The notes under the pieces were generated by a model. It searched no databases and was not told where the DNA came from. It saw only the letters and a program-made list of their open reading frames with translations. Positions 44,132 through 53,231 of a stretch of 64,000 nt of DNA are shown one piece after another; the first letter of the stretch is position 1; each line of letters starts with the position of its first letter. The position numbers and the translations under genes were made by a program. The stretch is from Telluria mixta (GTDB taxonomy: Bacteria; Pseudomonadota; Gammaproteobacteria; Burkholderiales; Burkholderiaceae_D), in NCBI RefSeq assembly GCF_029223865.1, contig NZ_CP119520.1:6820001-6884000 (forward strand), written 5' to 3'.

Positions 44132-45388
44132 ATGCGTCCTATGTCCGCCCTGCGTAACCGTAACGTTTCTTTCTACCTCCTGGCACGCTTCCTGGGAACC
44201 ATCGCCGTCCAGATGATGAACGTGGCGGTGGGATGGCAAATCTATGCCCTCACCCACAGCCTGTTCGATCTCGGCCTGATCGGCCTGGCGCAGTTCGCGC
44301 CTTTCCTGGTGCTGATCCTGTGGGCGGGCCATGTGGCCGACAGCCATGACCGGCGTGTGATCGTCATGCTGTGCATGGCCATCCAGCTGCTGTGCAACCT
44401 CGGCTTGATGGCGCTGACCTTGTCCGGTACCGGGGCCGTCTGGCCCGCGTTCGCCGTACTCGTCCTGTACGGCAGCGCACGGGCATTCATGATGCCCGCC
44501 CAGCAGGCCGTACTGCGCAACCTCGTGCCGGACCAGGTCTTCGCGCGCGCCGTCGCCCTGAATTCGTCGACCATGACGGTGGCGCGCATCCTCGGCCCGG
44601 TGGTGGGCGGCCTGCTGTACGGCTTCGGCGCGAACGTCGTTTATCTGATATCGAGCGTGATGCTGGCCGTGTCGGTGCTGTTGATGGCCGGGACGCACAG
44701 CACCCGCCGCGCCGCGGCAAAGGGTCCGGTGAGCTGGCACACCCTGCTCGAAGGCCTGCGTTTCGTCCGCTCGCGGCCGGTCGTGCTGGGCGCGATCTCG
44801 CTCGACCTGTTCGCCGTCCTGTTCGGCGGCGCCACCGCGCTATTGCCGGCCTATGCGCAGGATGTCCTGCACGCCGGCCCGGCCAGCCTCGGTCTCCTGC
44901 GTACAGCGCCGGGCGCCGGCGCCGCGCTCGGCTCCGTTGCGCTCGCCATCTGGCCCGTCCAGCGACGCGTGGGCGCCTGGATGTTCGGCGGCGTGGCGCT
45001 GTTCGGCCTGTCCACGGTCATCATGGGACTGAGCACGAGCTTCGCCGTCGCGCTGGCCGCCCTGTTCCTGCTTGGCCTCGGCGACAGCGTCAGCGTCTAT
45101 ATCCGCCACCTGCTGGTACAGTACGAAACGCCGGACGCGATCCGTGGCCGCGTCAGCGCCGTCAATTCGGTCTTCATCGGCGCCTCCAACGAACTCGGCG
45201 AGTTCGAATCGGGCCTGACGGCGGGATGGTTCGGCCTGGTGCGCGCCATCGTCATTGGTGGCGCCGCCACCCTGTGCGTGACCGCCTCCTGGATGCGCCT
45301 GTTTCCCGTGCTGTCGCGCATGGACCGCTTTCCTCACCATGCCCGCGACGCCAGCCACGCCAATTCCAACACCACCGACAAGTCATGA
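44132..45388 (+). CDS. MFS transporter, EntS/MFS_3 type
   Basis: The 418-residue, 12-TM protein (NVSFYLLARFLGTIAVQMMNVAVGWQIYALT, AGHVADSHDRRVIVMLCMA) belongs to the MFS_3 branch that includes the enterobactin exporter EntS and macrolide-type exporters. No ribosome site precedes ATG 44132 or ATG 44141, in keeping with the predicted leaderless transcript. Its stop overlaps the downstream hydrolase start by ATGA. It is probably an exporter, perhaps of a by-product or detoxified form of the operon substrate. Confidence 0.83.
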   Translation: MRPMSALRNRNVSFYLLARFLGTIAVQMMNVAVGWQIYALTHSLFDLGLIGLAQFAPFLVLILWAGHVADSHDRRVIVMLCMAIQLLCNLGLMALTLSGTGAVWPAFAVLVLYGSARAFMMPAQQAVLRNLVPDQVFARAVALNSSTMTVARILGPVVGGLLYGFGANVVYLISSVMLAVSVLLMAGTHSTRRAAAKGPVSWHTLLEGLRFVRSRPVVLGAISLDLFAVLFGGATALLPAYAQDVLHAGPASLGLLRTAPGAGAALGSVALAIWPVQRRVGAWMFGGVALFGLSTVIMGLSTSFAVALAALFLLGLGDSVSVYIRHLLVQYETPDAIRGRVSAVNSVFIGASNELGEFESGLTAGWFGLVRAIVIGGAATLCVTASWMRLFPVLSRMDRFPHHARDASHANSNTTDKS

Positions 45389-46101
45389 ATTCTCCTTCCC
45401 GCCTCGACCTGATTCCGGGTACGCTCTGCGACCAGCGCCTGTGGGGCAAGCTCGTACCGCTCCTGCCGGCCGACTTCGTGGTCAGCCATGTGCCGCTGTT
45501 CAAGGCGCGCACGCGTGCGCAGATGCAGGCCCTGATATCGGCGCGCACCGCGCCTGCGGCCCATATCGTTGCGTTCTCGATGGGCGCCTACCTGGCGCTG
45601 GAACATGCGCTGGCCCATCCGGACCGCGTCGCGTCGCTCGTGTTGATCTCCAGTTCGGCACGCGGCCTGCGTGCGGAAGAAAAGGAGCGCCGCCAGCGCT
45701 CGATGGCCGTGCTGGCACAGCACGCGTTTGCCGGCACGACCACGACCCAGTTGCGCAGCTTCGTGCTGCCCGCTCACCTCGACGATCCATCGATTGCCGG
45801 CGTCATCCGGCAGATGTCGGTGGATCTCGGCAAGGAAACGATGCTGGCCCAGTTTGCCGCGTCGATGGAACGGCCCGACCTGATGGCGCGCCTGCGCGAG
45901 CTGCGCTGCCCGGTGCTGATCGTCGGTGCGGAAGAGGATGCGATGGTCCGGGCGGCCGACCTGCGTGCGATGGCGGAACAGGTGCCGGGCGCGACGCTCG
46001 AGATTATCGCCAACAGCGGACACATGATTCCGCTTGAAGCGCCGCAAACACTGTGCGATGTGCTGGTAGGGTTTTACAGGCGCATTGTCGTAGCCCATTG
46101 A
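45385..46101 (+). CDS. Cytoplasmic alpha/beta hydrolase
   Basis: The 238-residue protein lacks a signal peptide. It shows the nucleophile elbow AFSMGAYLAL (Ser about 66), the acid region VLIVGAEEDAMV and the catalytic His in IANSGHMIPLEAP, so the triad is complete. The family covers small-molecule esterases, lactonases and C-C hydrolases of aromatic meta-cleavage. It is translationally coupled (ATGA) to the MFS gene and lies under promoter copy 5, so it likely acts on a compound related to the same aromatic substrate. Confidence 0.83.
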   Translation: MNSPSRLDLIPGTLCDQRLWGKLVPLLPADFVVSHVPLFKARTRAQMQALISARTAPAAHIVAFSMGAYLALEHALAHPDRVASLVLISSSARGLRAEEKERRQRSMAVLAQHAFAGTTTTQLRSFVLPAHLDDPSIAGVIRQMSVDLGKETMLAQFAASMERPDLMARLRELRCPVLIVGAEEDAMVRAADLRAMAEQVPGATLEIIANSGHMIPLEAPQTLCDVLVGFYRRIVVAH

Positions 46102-46199
46102 TGAAGGAAGTTTCACAACTCGTTGTATGCGCCGTCATGCGCGTCACCGAGCCGACGACCGCGCGGCCGCGCAAACCGGAAGGGATAACAGGACGAAGG

Positions 46200-47570
46200 T
46201 CATAACCCGGAGGTTTTCCCGGCCTTCCCAAGGCTGCCCAGCAGCGCGATCGACCTGGCCACCAGCTCCTCGGCGCCACCGGCCGCAAATCCGGTTTTTC
46301 TGGCTTCGACCGTCAACGGCGCAGTATAGGCAGCCGCGTGCGGCATGTATTTCGCATCGCCGGCGACGAAGGAATGGAGCATCACGTGCGCATAGCCCAA
46401 CCGGGCGGCTGCGGCCCGCAATTGCTGTCCGGTCACCGAGTCGACCTCCGGTTTCACGCCGACGAATGCCGCATTGCCAACGCGGATGGCATCGACCCTT
46501 ACCGCCGTCGACGCATTTTTTTCGGCATTGGGCCATTCGAACGTCGTGACACCGTACGCTATCGTCGGCGCGGCGTCCCTGGTCGCAATGCCTTTTGCGA
46601 TTGCAATGGCGTCGGTACCCATCTGCGTGCCCAGTGCCGTCATGCGCTGGATAATGTAGTCCATGCCGACCTGCGAATAAAAATCGACGTTGTCCGTCAC
46701 ATCGCCGTTCCCGTTATCGACGGCACGCCAGGCATCGTACTTCGGCACCTGATCGGCGCTTGCCCCCATCAGGAACAATGTGGGCGCACCAAATTCCCTC
46801 TCCATCATATTGCACGCCACGCCCGGCACATCGGCCGAGACTTGCCGCACGCCGGCCGCCTGCCCGGCATTGTCGATGGCGGTGGGCTTGATGCCATAGC
46901 CAAGGATGAAGCCGACCGGTTTGCCGGATGCCCGTGAATTCACCCGCAGGATCGTCATGGTTTTATTGGATGGCAGCGTGCCGTCCAAGCCGATATGGTA
47001 TTGGCCGTCCGACATCAAGACGTTCCTGTTGACGTTCACGTCGCTGGTGCCGCTGCCAAAACCCGCGGTCGCGGGTTGAAAAGACGCCGCAGCCTGTTGC
47101 GCGGCCGAAGCGAGCGCCGCTTCCAGGGCTCCCATCCACAAGCGCTTCAACGCGGCATCGCGAGGCTCGTGCGGAGTGCTGATGGTGTGATTCGAATGGA
47201 CCCAGATCCTGTCCTTCGGCGTGCCGGTATAGCGATTGACGATGTCCTTGACCAGCGCGATACCATCCGCATCGGTTCTGACCAGTTCCAGCGAAACGAT
47301 CGCGACCTTGTCGTTCGTTTCGAGCACCATGACGCGGGCATGGGGATTGTCGTGAATGATCCCGCCAAACCCTTCGACCGCATGGGGATTCGCAAATAGC
47401 GCGCTCGGAAATACGATCTCCGCGGCACCGGCGCCTGCCTTCAGGCCGGCCGAGGCCGTTCCAGCAACGGGGTTGACCGCAGTGCTGCCGCAGCCGAAGA
47501 CTCCCAACCCGAACAGCACGCATACCGTCGCGCCTGATATGGCTTCTTTGATGTCGGCGACGGTCTTCAT
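46200..47570 (-). CDS. Ceramidase N-terminal-like exported lipoprotein, copy A
   Basis: The 456-residue protein has a lipoprotein-type leader (VCVLFGLGVFGCGS) and the PF04734 neutral/alkaline ceramidase N-terminal fold: AAEIVFPSALF opening, VMVLETNDKVAIVSLELV, and the metal-binding stretch HSNHTISTPHEP. At the nucleophile loop it reads MGASADQVPKYDAW rather than the GD-S-PN of true ceramidases, and the ceramidase C-terminal domain is missing (about 450 versus about 650 residues). The substrate is therefore unclear, perhaps an ester or amide. The start overlaps the glucokinase stop by ATGA. Confidence 0.72.
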   Translation of the reverse strand: MKTVADIKEAISGATVCVLFGLGVFGCGSTAVNPVAGTASAGLKAGAGAAEIVFPSALFANPHAVEGFGGIIHDNPHARVMVLETNDKVAIVSLELVRTDADGIALVKDIVNRYTGTPKDRIWVHSNHTISTPHEPRDAALKRLWMGALEAALASAAQQAAASFQPATAGFGSGTSDVNVNRNVLMSDGQYHIGLDGTLPSNKTMTILRVNSRASGKPVGFILGYGIKPTAIDNAGQAAGVRQVSADVPGVACNMMEREFGAPTLFLMGASADQVPKYDAWRAVDNGNGDVTDNVDFYSQVGMDYIIQRMTALGTQMGTDAIAIAKGIATRDAAPTIAYGVTTFEWPNAEKNASTAVRVDAIRVGNAAFVGVKPEVDSVTGQQLRAAAARLGYAHVMLHSFVAGDAKYMPHAAAYTAPLTVEARKTGFAAGGAEELVARSIALLGSLGKAGKTSGL

Positions 47571-48628
47571 ACGGTCTTCCCCATTTGGTTCGCGCGTTCC
47601 AGCGCATAAGCGGCGCCGCCCAGTGCCGCCAGCGTATCGGTGATGACATACGTCGGGATCTGCTCGAGATAGGCCTGGAATCTTCCCTTCGCCTCGAAGC
47701 GTGCGCGAAAGCGCGAGGCGAAGAAGCCCTCACCCAGGCGCGGCACGATGCCGCCGCCAACGAAGACCCCGGCGCGCGCGCCGAGGGTCAGCGCCACGTT
47801 GCCAGCGAAGTTCCCCAGCAGCGAGCAAAAGCTGTCCAGTGTCGCGGTGCATAACGGATCGGCATCGGCGATCGCGCGCGCTACGATGTCGTCCGCCTGT
47901 AATACGTCGGCGTAAAGGCCATCGACCTGCGCCACCGCCCGGTAAAGCACGGGCAAGCCAATGCCCGACAATAAACGTTCCGCCGACACGTGGGGCACGT
48001 AATGGCGCACGCAGGCCAGCAAGGCGCTCTCGCGCTCGTCCATCGGCGCCAGCGTCGCATGCCCGCCCTCGCCCGGTACGGCCACCCAGCCGGCGGGCGT
48101 GTGCAGGACGCCGGCGACGCCGAGGCCCGTGCCCGGCCCGACCACCGCCATCACGTTCCCGCGCGGCGCGCGCGCCTCGTCGGTGCGAATCTGCCCGCTA
48201 CCCAGTCCCGGCAGCGACAGCGCGAGCGCTTCGAAATCGTTCAATAACAGCAGCACGTCAAGGCCGAGTTCGGCGCGCACGGCACTGCGCGAAAAGCGCC
48301 AGCGGCTGTTGGTCATGGTCACTTGATCGCCATCGATCGGTGTCGCAAGCGCGAGCGCGGCCGCGCGCGGAGGGGCGTGTGCAATCTTATCCTGCCCAAG
48401 CGCGGCAAGGTAGGCCTCGACCGCGGCCACCGGCCCGGCGTGGTCGGCTACGCGCAGACTGCGCACATGGCGCGGCGCCTCGCCCGGGCCGTCGACAAGG
48501 GCAAAGCGCGCGTTGGTGCCGCCGATGTCGCCGAGCAGGCGCGGAAAGCCGGGTGTCGGACCTGGGGCGGAACAGGATGAAACTTCGGGTGGCCAGCAAG
48601 CGAACCCGAGACTGGCTGACGACATCAT
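47567..48628 (-). CDS. glk: Glucokinase
   Basis: The 353-residue protein has the bacterial glucokinase fold: ATP phosphate loop LLGDIGGTNARFALV (about residue 32), catalytic Asp in LLLLNDFEALALSLP, AVVGPGTGLGVAG, and the zinc-free PGEGGHATLAP signature with Glu/His of the sugar site. It phosphorylates glucose to glucose-6-phosphate in the cytoplasm. The N-terminus has about 28 extra residues before the fold. It overlaps ceramidase-like genes on both sides by ATGA, an unusual location for glk, suggesting that the locus releases glucose from a conjugate. Confidence 0.88.
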   Translation of the reverse strand: MMSSASLGFACWPPEVSSCSAPGPTPGFPRLLGDIGGTNARFALVDGPGEAPRHVRSLRVADHAGPVAAVEAYLAALGQDKIAHAPPRAAALALATPIDGDQVTMTNSRWRFSRSAVRAELGLDVLLLLNDFEALALSLPGLGSGQIRTDEARAPRGNVMAVVGPGTGLGVAGVLHTPAGWVAVPGEGGHATLAPMDERESALLACVRHYVPHVSAERLLSGIGLPVLYRAVAQVDGLYADVLQADDIVARAIADADPLCTATLDSFCSLLGNFAGNVALTLGARAGVFVGGGIVPRLGEGFFASRFRARFEAKGRFQAYLEQIPTYVITDTLAALGGAAYALERANQMGKTV

Positions 48629-49944
48629 GGAGATCTTTCTTGTAACGCTGCGCGGATCATGTCGCTCAGGCCGTTGACGATCGCATCCTCCGCACAGCCT
48701 CGGGCCACCGGACTGCCGTTGACTTCGAACAGCGGCTGGTCATAGGCGGCATCGGACGGCAGGTAGCCGATGCGGTCGTTGGCGATGGAGACGAGGAAGG
48801 TTTGCGTCAGGGGCGACAACGCATATAAACGGGTGCCGATCGCATTCGTCACTTCGCCCGACACGCCTGTCAGCGCGACATCGCCGATCATGATGAGGTT
48901 CAAACGCAGCGGCACGCTGTCGACTTGCTGCTGTTTCATGTCGGCCATCAGATTGCGTCCCTGCTTGGCCGGACAGGCGACCACGCGTTCAGCGGCGGCA
49001 AGACGGACATCGGTCTTCAGCGGCGCCATCGTCGACGCGACCCGTACCGCCTCCGCCCCAACCAGCAGGCCCTGTGCGTTCATCGCGTCGTACGCGACCG
49101 CATCCGACCGCCTTGCATCCCCGCCTCGAGGCCGCGACACCCGCGGGGCCTGGTCCCCCAGTGCCGCCGGCGTCCACAGCGCGACCACCCCGTGCCCAAG
49201 CGCGTCTTCCACATAGCGCTCGGCAGCGCCCGCGAGGTCGCCGGAAATCTCGTTGGTGCCGAGCGTCACCGTCGAATGCACGCCGTAATTCAGAAGCAGC
49301 GCCAGCGGCGTGCCGTCGAGGCTCTCGATCTTGAGTACACCAAGACGCTTGTCGGAAGGCGCGTCCGGCGCATACCCGAGTCCCCAGCCGTGCGCACCGT
49401 ACACGTCGCGGTTGACGTTGACGTCGACCTGGCCACGCCCGCTTCCCAACCTTGCCGGACGCAGCGCGGCCTTGGCCTGCTTGAGTGCCCCTACCATCTT
49501 GTCGTAGACCCATGCGCTGTAGGCGTCCGACTCCGGGCCGCCGTCGTGCGCCAGCGCGCCGGGCGTGACCCGGCCCAGCCGCGGTGCGCTGTGGTCGTGG
49601 CTGGCCCCGATCATCACGTGATCGGCCGCGATACCGACCTCGCGTGCGATGCGCTGGCGTACCGCATCCATGGTACCGACCTCGATCAGGTCGGTCGAGA
49701 CGAGGGCGACGCTGCCGTGCCCGTCATCGAGTACGAGCGCGCGCAGGTAGATCGGATCGTGCACGCCCTTGAACGAGCCGCCCATGGGATTCAGGGCGGC
49801 CAGGTCGGTCGGCGTGATCTCCACGCGGGCCGCACCGGCGCGCAGCTGCCCCGCCTGTGCGGCACCGGCCAGAAGCAGCAGTGCGAGCAGGCCGCCCGAT
49901 CGGCGCGCAGCGCGCGCGACGGCAGTTCCAAACAACGATGACAT
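48625..49944 (-). CDS. Ceramidase N-terminal-like exported protein, copy B
   Basis: The 439-residue protein has a Sec signal (GGLLALLLLAGAAQA) and the PF04734 fold: LRAGAARVEITPTDLA, then the metal motif GASHDHSAPRLGRV (HxH at 116-118). The nucleophile loop reads AALGDQAPRVSRP, with Ala where ceramidases have Ser. Like copies A and C it lacks the C-terminal domain. It is 63 bp after the TonB receptor gene and overlaps glk by ATGA. It probably hydrolyses a substrate brought in by that receptor; calling it a ceramidase would be premature. Confidence 0.74.
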   Translation of the reverse strand: MSSLFGTAVARAARRSGGLLALLLLAGAAQAGQLRAGAARVEITPTDLAALNPMGGSFKGVHDPIYLRALVLDDGHGSVALVSTDLIEVGTMDAVRQRIAREVGIAADHVMIGASHDHSAPRLGRVTPGALAHDGGPESDAYSAWVYDKMVGALKQAKAALRPARLGSGRGQVDVNVNRDVYGAHGWGLGYAPDAPSDKRLGVLKIESLDGTPLALLLNYGVHSTVTLGTNEISGDLAGAAERYVEDALGHGVVALWTPAALGDQAPRVSRPRGGDARRSDAVAYDAMNAQGLLVGAEAVRVASTMAPLKTDVRLAAAERVVACPAKQGRNLMADMKQQQVDSVPLRLNLIMIGDVALTGVSGEVTNAIGTRLYALSPLTQTFLVSIANDRIGYLPSDAAYDQPLFEVNGSPVARGCAEDAIVNGLSDMIRAALQERSP

Positions 49945-50007
49945 ATAAATTTCTCCGAAAACTATTCCGCGTCCCGAACGGCGCAGGCCGCCACGGGACG
50001 CGCGACA

Positions 50008-52908
50008 TTACATGCTTACCTTCAGCCCGACGGTAAAGTAGCGGCCGATCGGATCGTCACCCTGGGCGAAACCGCTGAACAGTCCGACCGCGCCGTTGCC
50101 GGCGATGAAGGCGGTGGTCGGCGGCTGCCTGTTGAACAGGTTCTGCACGTTGAAGAACAGCTGTCCGGTGTGTCCGCCGCCGAGATGGATGTTCCAGCCA
50201 AGATTAAGGTTCGTATAGGCGACCGAGGAGGTGTTCGGCGTCGATACGATCTGCGTCGAGTCCCCCGTGAAGCTCAGGGGGCTGCGCCAACGCTCGCTGA
50301 CGTCCACCGAGTAGTCGCCGAACTTGTAGTTGGCGAGGAGGGTCGCGCGCACCTTGGCAGTGGCCTGGAGGCCGTTGGGCCCGTAGGCCACGCCGGCCAT
50401 GTCGACCGTCTGCACGCCCGGGGTCTCGTACACGATGCTCGGCTGGTACGTTGCCAGCAGGCGCAGACCGAGCGGGTTGCCGAACACCCTGGAGCGGTAG
50501 TTCGCGTCGAAATCGAATCCCCGCGTCTTCATGCTGCCGATGTTGATGACCGTGTTCGTGAACGACGTGACGGCGTTGGCGGCACTGGTGTCGGCGTAAC
50601 CGAGCAGACGCGTCTGCAGGGCGCAGTAAGGCGAACTGCCGCCGCTGGCGTAGCAGGCAGCCTGCACGGACGGATTGAAGCCCTGGATGTTCGTGATCGC
50701 GTCGATGACCTTGATATTGAAATAGTCGAGCGATGCGCTGAATCCAGGGAGTGCCTTCGGCGTGATCACGAAGCCTGCCGCCAGGGTCTTGCCGACCTCG
50801 GGCTTGAGGTTCGCATTGCCGCCATTGGTGGTCGGCACGGTGGGGCTTTGGCCGGTCAGCAAATCCGTGAAGGTGCCTGGCGTGGTAGTGGTGGTCTGGT
50901 ACAGGTCGTTCAGGCTTGGCGCGCGGATGTCGCGCGAATAGCTGGTGCGCAGTTTGAGCTCCTTGCTGACATCCCAGTCGATGCCCGCCTTGTAGGTCCA
51001 CGCGCTGCCGCTGGTGTCGTAATTCGTGTAACGCCCTGCCAGGTTGAGATGGAGTTCCTTCGCGAGCGCCGCGTTCTTCAGGAGCGGGACGTCGAATTCG
51101 CTCGCCACTTCCTTCACGCTTTGCGAGACTTTGGAGCGCGGGGTCACGGTCGCATTCGCATACAGCGGCGTCGATGCACCGCAGTTGTACGCGATCCCCG
51201 TGCAATCGGCGGTGTCCGATGGCAGCGCGTCGCTGGTGACGGCATAGGTTTGCTTGCGCCATTGGCCGGTCAACGCGACGTCGACCGGGCCGGCCCAGGT
51301 CGAGAACGGCGATCCGGACACCGTGCCCTCAAACTCGTTCAGCGTGTTCTGCACCTGGAACGAGGTCGGCTGCGTGATGTAGGCGATCGCAGCCTCGCTG
51401 GAGGTCGTCGGGCCCAGGATATTCAGCGGAACGCAGTTGGCGTAGGCGCTGCTCGTCAGCGACGCGCGGCATACGACCTGCCCGGTTGCGGGATTGACGA
51501 CCGCATCGAGCGCCGCGGCGAGGCGTTGTTTGTTCCAGTTGTTGTCGTCGCGCGTTGTCAACGTCACTTTCGCAGCGGTACCGGACGCGTCCCACTTCCA
51601 GCCATTGCCCAGCTCGCCGCTGAGGCCACCGTTCACGAAGGCCTGCCGGCTGTGGCTGGCGGTATCCGTGCGCGGCGTGTCGGCGAAAATCTTCGAGACG
51701 CTGAACGTCGACGCATTCGCGGCCGCAAGCTGGTCCTGGTAGGTTTGCGCGAGGAAGGGATTGGTCGCGCTCAGCGTGGCGCCGTTGCCGAGATTGTTGT
51801 AGCCGCCGTAGTTGACCGTGCGGTTGTCGGCGAAGCTGGCTTCGACGTAGCCATGCACGCTGTCGCTGATGTCGTAGTCGCCGCGGACGAATGCCTTGTT
51901 CGATTTCATCGAGCCGCGGATCGACGCGTTGTAGTATCCGCCGTCGCCCCCGCTTTCGAAGCTGCCGTTACCGGTCGCGGCGCCATGCACGAACGGACTC
52001 AATACGCCGTTCTGCGTGAAGTTGAGGCCACCGAGCGGACCGCCTTGCACGAGTCCGCCGAACGTGGTCGTCGCGATACGGGTATGGTCGACCAGGTGGT
52101 AAGGATTTGCCGCCGTGCCGGCACCCTGCATCGTCCATTGGTGCGCGCCCCATGGACGATCCGTCCGATACGGCACACCGGGGTCGTTGCTGTATTCGTA
52201 GCTGGCGATCACATGTCCACGACCATCGAACAGGTCCTTGCCGCCCGCGATGCCCAGGTTGGACCGCTTGTCGTCGCCATAGGTCGACACGCCGCCGCTG
52301 ACCTCGGCCTTGACGCCGGTGAACCGGGTGTCGGTAATGAAGTTCACGACGCCCGAGACCGCGTCGGAACCGTACACCGCCGATGCGCCGCCGGTGACGA
52401 CGTCCACGCGTTTCAGCAGCATCTGCGGGACCATGTCCGTGTCGATGAGCTGGTCCTGCGTCGTTGCCGGCAGGCGGTGGCCGTCCCACAGGACCAGCGT
52501 GCGCGCCCCGCCGAGGCCGCGCAGATTCTGCACATTGCCCGCGTTGCTCATGACGCCGTTGCCGGCGTTCTGGTTTTGGCCGGCGGATCCAGCGAAAATC
52601 GGCAGTTCGTTGATCGCATCCGAGATACTACCCGGCTTGTTGGTCAGCAGTTCGTCTGCGTTGACGGTCGTGAGCGGCGTCGGGCTCTGGCTGCCGGGGC
52701 TCACCCGCGACCCCGTGACGACGACCTGGCTCAGCGCCTCAGACGCGGTGTCCGGCTGCGACTGCGCCCAGGCGGCGGACCCGACCGCGAGCGTACCGGC
52801 GCAGGCCAGCGCGATCTTGTTCAGACGAATAGTCGACAAACCTGCTTGCACGTCGCTCATCCGCAACTGCGATGCAAGCGTTGCACTGGTCCTTTTAAAA
52901 CGTCCCAT
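50008..52908 (-). CDS. TonB-dependent outer-membrane receptor 2
   Basis: A strong AGGAG precedes ATG 52908, giving 966 residues with an extended leader and signal peptide ending SAAWAQ. The plug begins QVVVTGSRVSPGSQSPTPLTTV, contains GGARTLVLWDGHRLPATTQ and GASAVYGSDAVSGVVNFI, and the barrel ends YFTVGLKVSM. It belongs to the same subfamily as receptors 1 and 3 (shared SGGDGGYYNASIRGSMK-like and SPYCALQTR-like blocks). It heads an operon with two ceramidase-like genes and glucokinase. It is preceded by promoter copy 6, about 140 nt upstream of the start, matching the leader length at receptor 1. Confidence 0.9.
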   Translation of the reverse strand: MGRFKRTSATLASQLRMSDVQAGLSTIRLNKIALACAGTLAVGSAAWAQSQPDTASEALSQVVVTGSRVSPGSQSPTPLTTVNADELLTNKPGSISDAINELPIFAGSAGQNQNAGNGVMSNAGNVQNLRGLGGARTLVLWDGHRLPATTQDQLIDTDMVPQMLLKRVDVVTGGASAVYGSDAVSGVVNFITDTRFTGVKAEVSGGVSTYGDDKRSNLGIAGGKDLFDGRGHVIASYEYSNDPGVPYRTDRPWGAHQWTMQGAGTAANPYHLVDHTRIATTTFGGLVQGGPLGGLNFTQNGVLSPFVHGAATGNGSFESGGDGGYYNASIRGSMKSNKAFVRGDYDISDSVHGYVEASFADNRTVNYGGYNNLGNGATLSATNPFLAQTYQDQLAAANASTFSVSKIFADTPRTDTASHSRQAFVNGGLSGELGNGWKWDASGTAAKVTLTTRDDNNWNKQRLAAALDAVVNPATGQVVCRASLTSSAYANCVPLNILGPTTSSEAAIAYITQPTSFQVQNTLNEFEGTVSGSPFSTWAGPVDVALTGQWRKQTYAVTSDALPSDTADCTGIAYNCGASTPLYANATVTPRSKVSQSVKEVASEFDVPLLKNAALAKELHLNLAGRYTNYDTSGSAWTYKAGIDWDVSKELKLRTSYSRDIRAPSLNDLYQTTTTTPGTFTDLLTGQSPTVPTTNGGNANLKPEVGKTLAAGFVITPKALPGFSASLDYFNIKVIDAITNIQGFNPSVQAACYASGGSSPYCALQTRLLGYADTSAANAVTSFTNTVINIGSMKTRGFDFDANYRSRVFGNPLGLRLLATYQPSIVYETPGVQTVDMAGVAYGPNGLQATAKVRATLLANYKFGDYSVDVSERWRSPLSFTGDSTQIVSTPNTSSVAYTNLNLGWNIHLGGGHTGQLFFNVQNLFNRQPPTTAFIAGNGAVGLFSGFAQGDDPIGRYFTVGLKVSM

Positions 52909-53051
52909 ACCGTATCTCCTTTATTACGAATTGCGAAAGCAATCGACTTTTATCGTTATTAATCTAAAATGGAAGCGGCTCGAAAACCTTGAAAACAAGA
53001 ATGAAATAAATCAGCTGTTTCATGTAGTTTTCAAACAGTTTCTAGGGCTGG

Positions 53052-53112
53052 AGATTAGCCCACCGCAAGTAATCTGGCTTTGCACAAAAACCAGAATCGC
53101 TGGGACTTTTTT
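53052..53112 (-). promoter_or_regulatory. Shared-family promoter, copy 6 (drives TonB receptor 2)
   Basis: On the minus strand box A TCCCAGCGA starts at 53105 after AAAAAAG, TTTTTG then box B TGCAAAGCC at 53084 (21 bp on), and a -10-like TAATCT at 53057 (48 bp on). It lies 23 kb from the AraC gene yet keeps the exact spacing. Confidence 0.6.
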
Positions 53113-53156
53113 TATAATCGGTGGAATTTATAATCGCATGAACAAATAAAAAGACG

Positions 53157-53194
53157 TGCAAAAGCCATTACCGAAAACGGTAATGGCTTTTGCA
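53157..53194 (-). terminator. Intrinsic terminator after the Tat-exported esterase gene
   Basis: A perfect 17-bp stem (TGCAAAAGCCATTACCG and its complement) with an AAAA loop lies 37 bp beyond the esterase stop. On the minus strand it is followed by a T-rich run (CGTCTTTTTATTTG). Confidence 0.85.
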
Positions 53195-53231
53195 AAACTA
53201 TTTGTAGTATTAATACCTAAAACCGCCAATA

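Larger units (their letters stand above)
52909..53231. other. 323-bp intergenic region upstream of TonB receptor 2
   Basis: This AT-richer gap holds the receptor ribosome site, promoter copy 6 (53052-53112), a direct repeat TTTATAATCG at 53111-53120 and 53127-53136, and the terminator of the esterase gene (53157-53194). No gene was recognised in it. Confidence 0.6.

Noticed and set aside
46200..49944. Calling the ceramidase-like genes true neutral ceramidases
   Set aside because: The nucleophile motif and C-terminal domain of characterised ceramidases are missing, so only the fold was annotated.
53111..53136. Direct repeat TTTATAATCG containing TATAAT on the plus strand, as a promoter
   Set aside because: No properly spaced -35 and no plus-strand gene within 1.5 kb; only antisense transcription would result.
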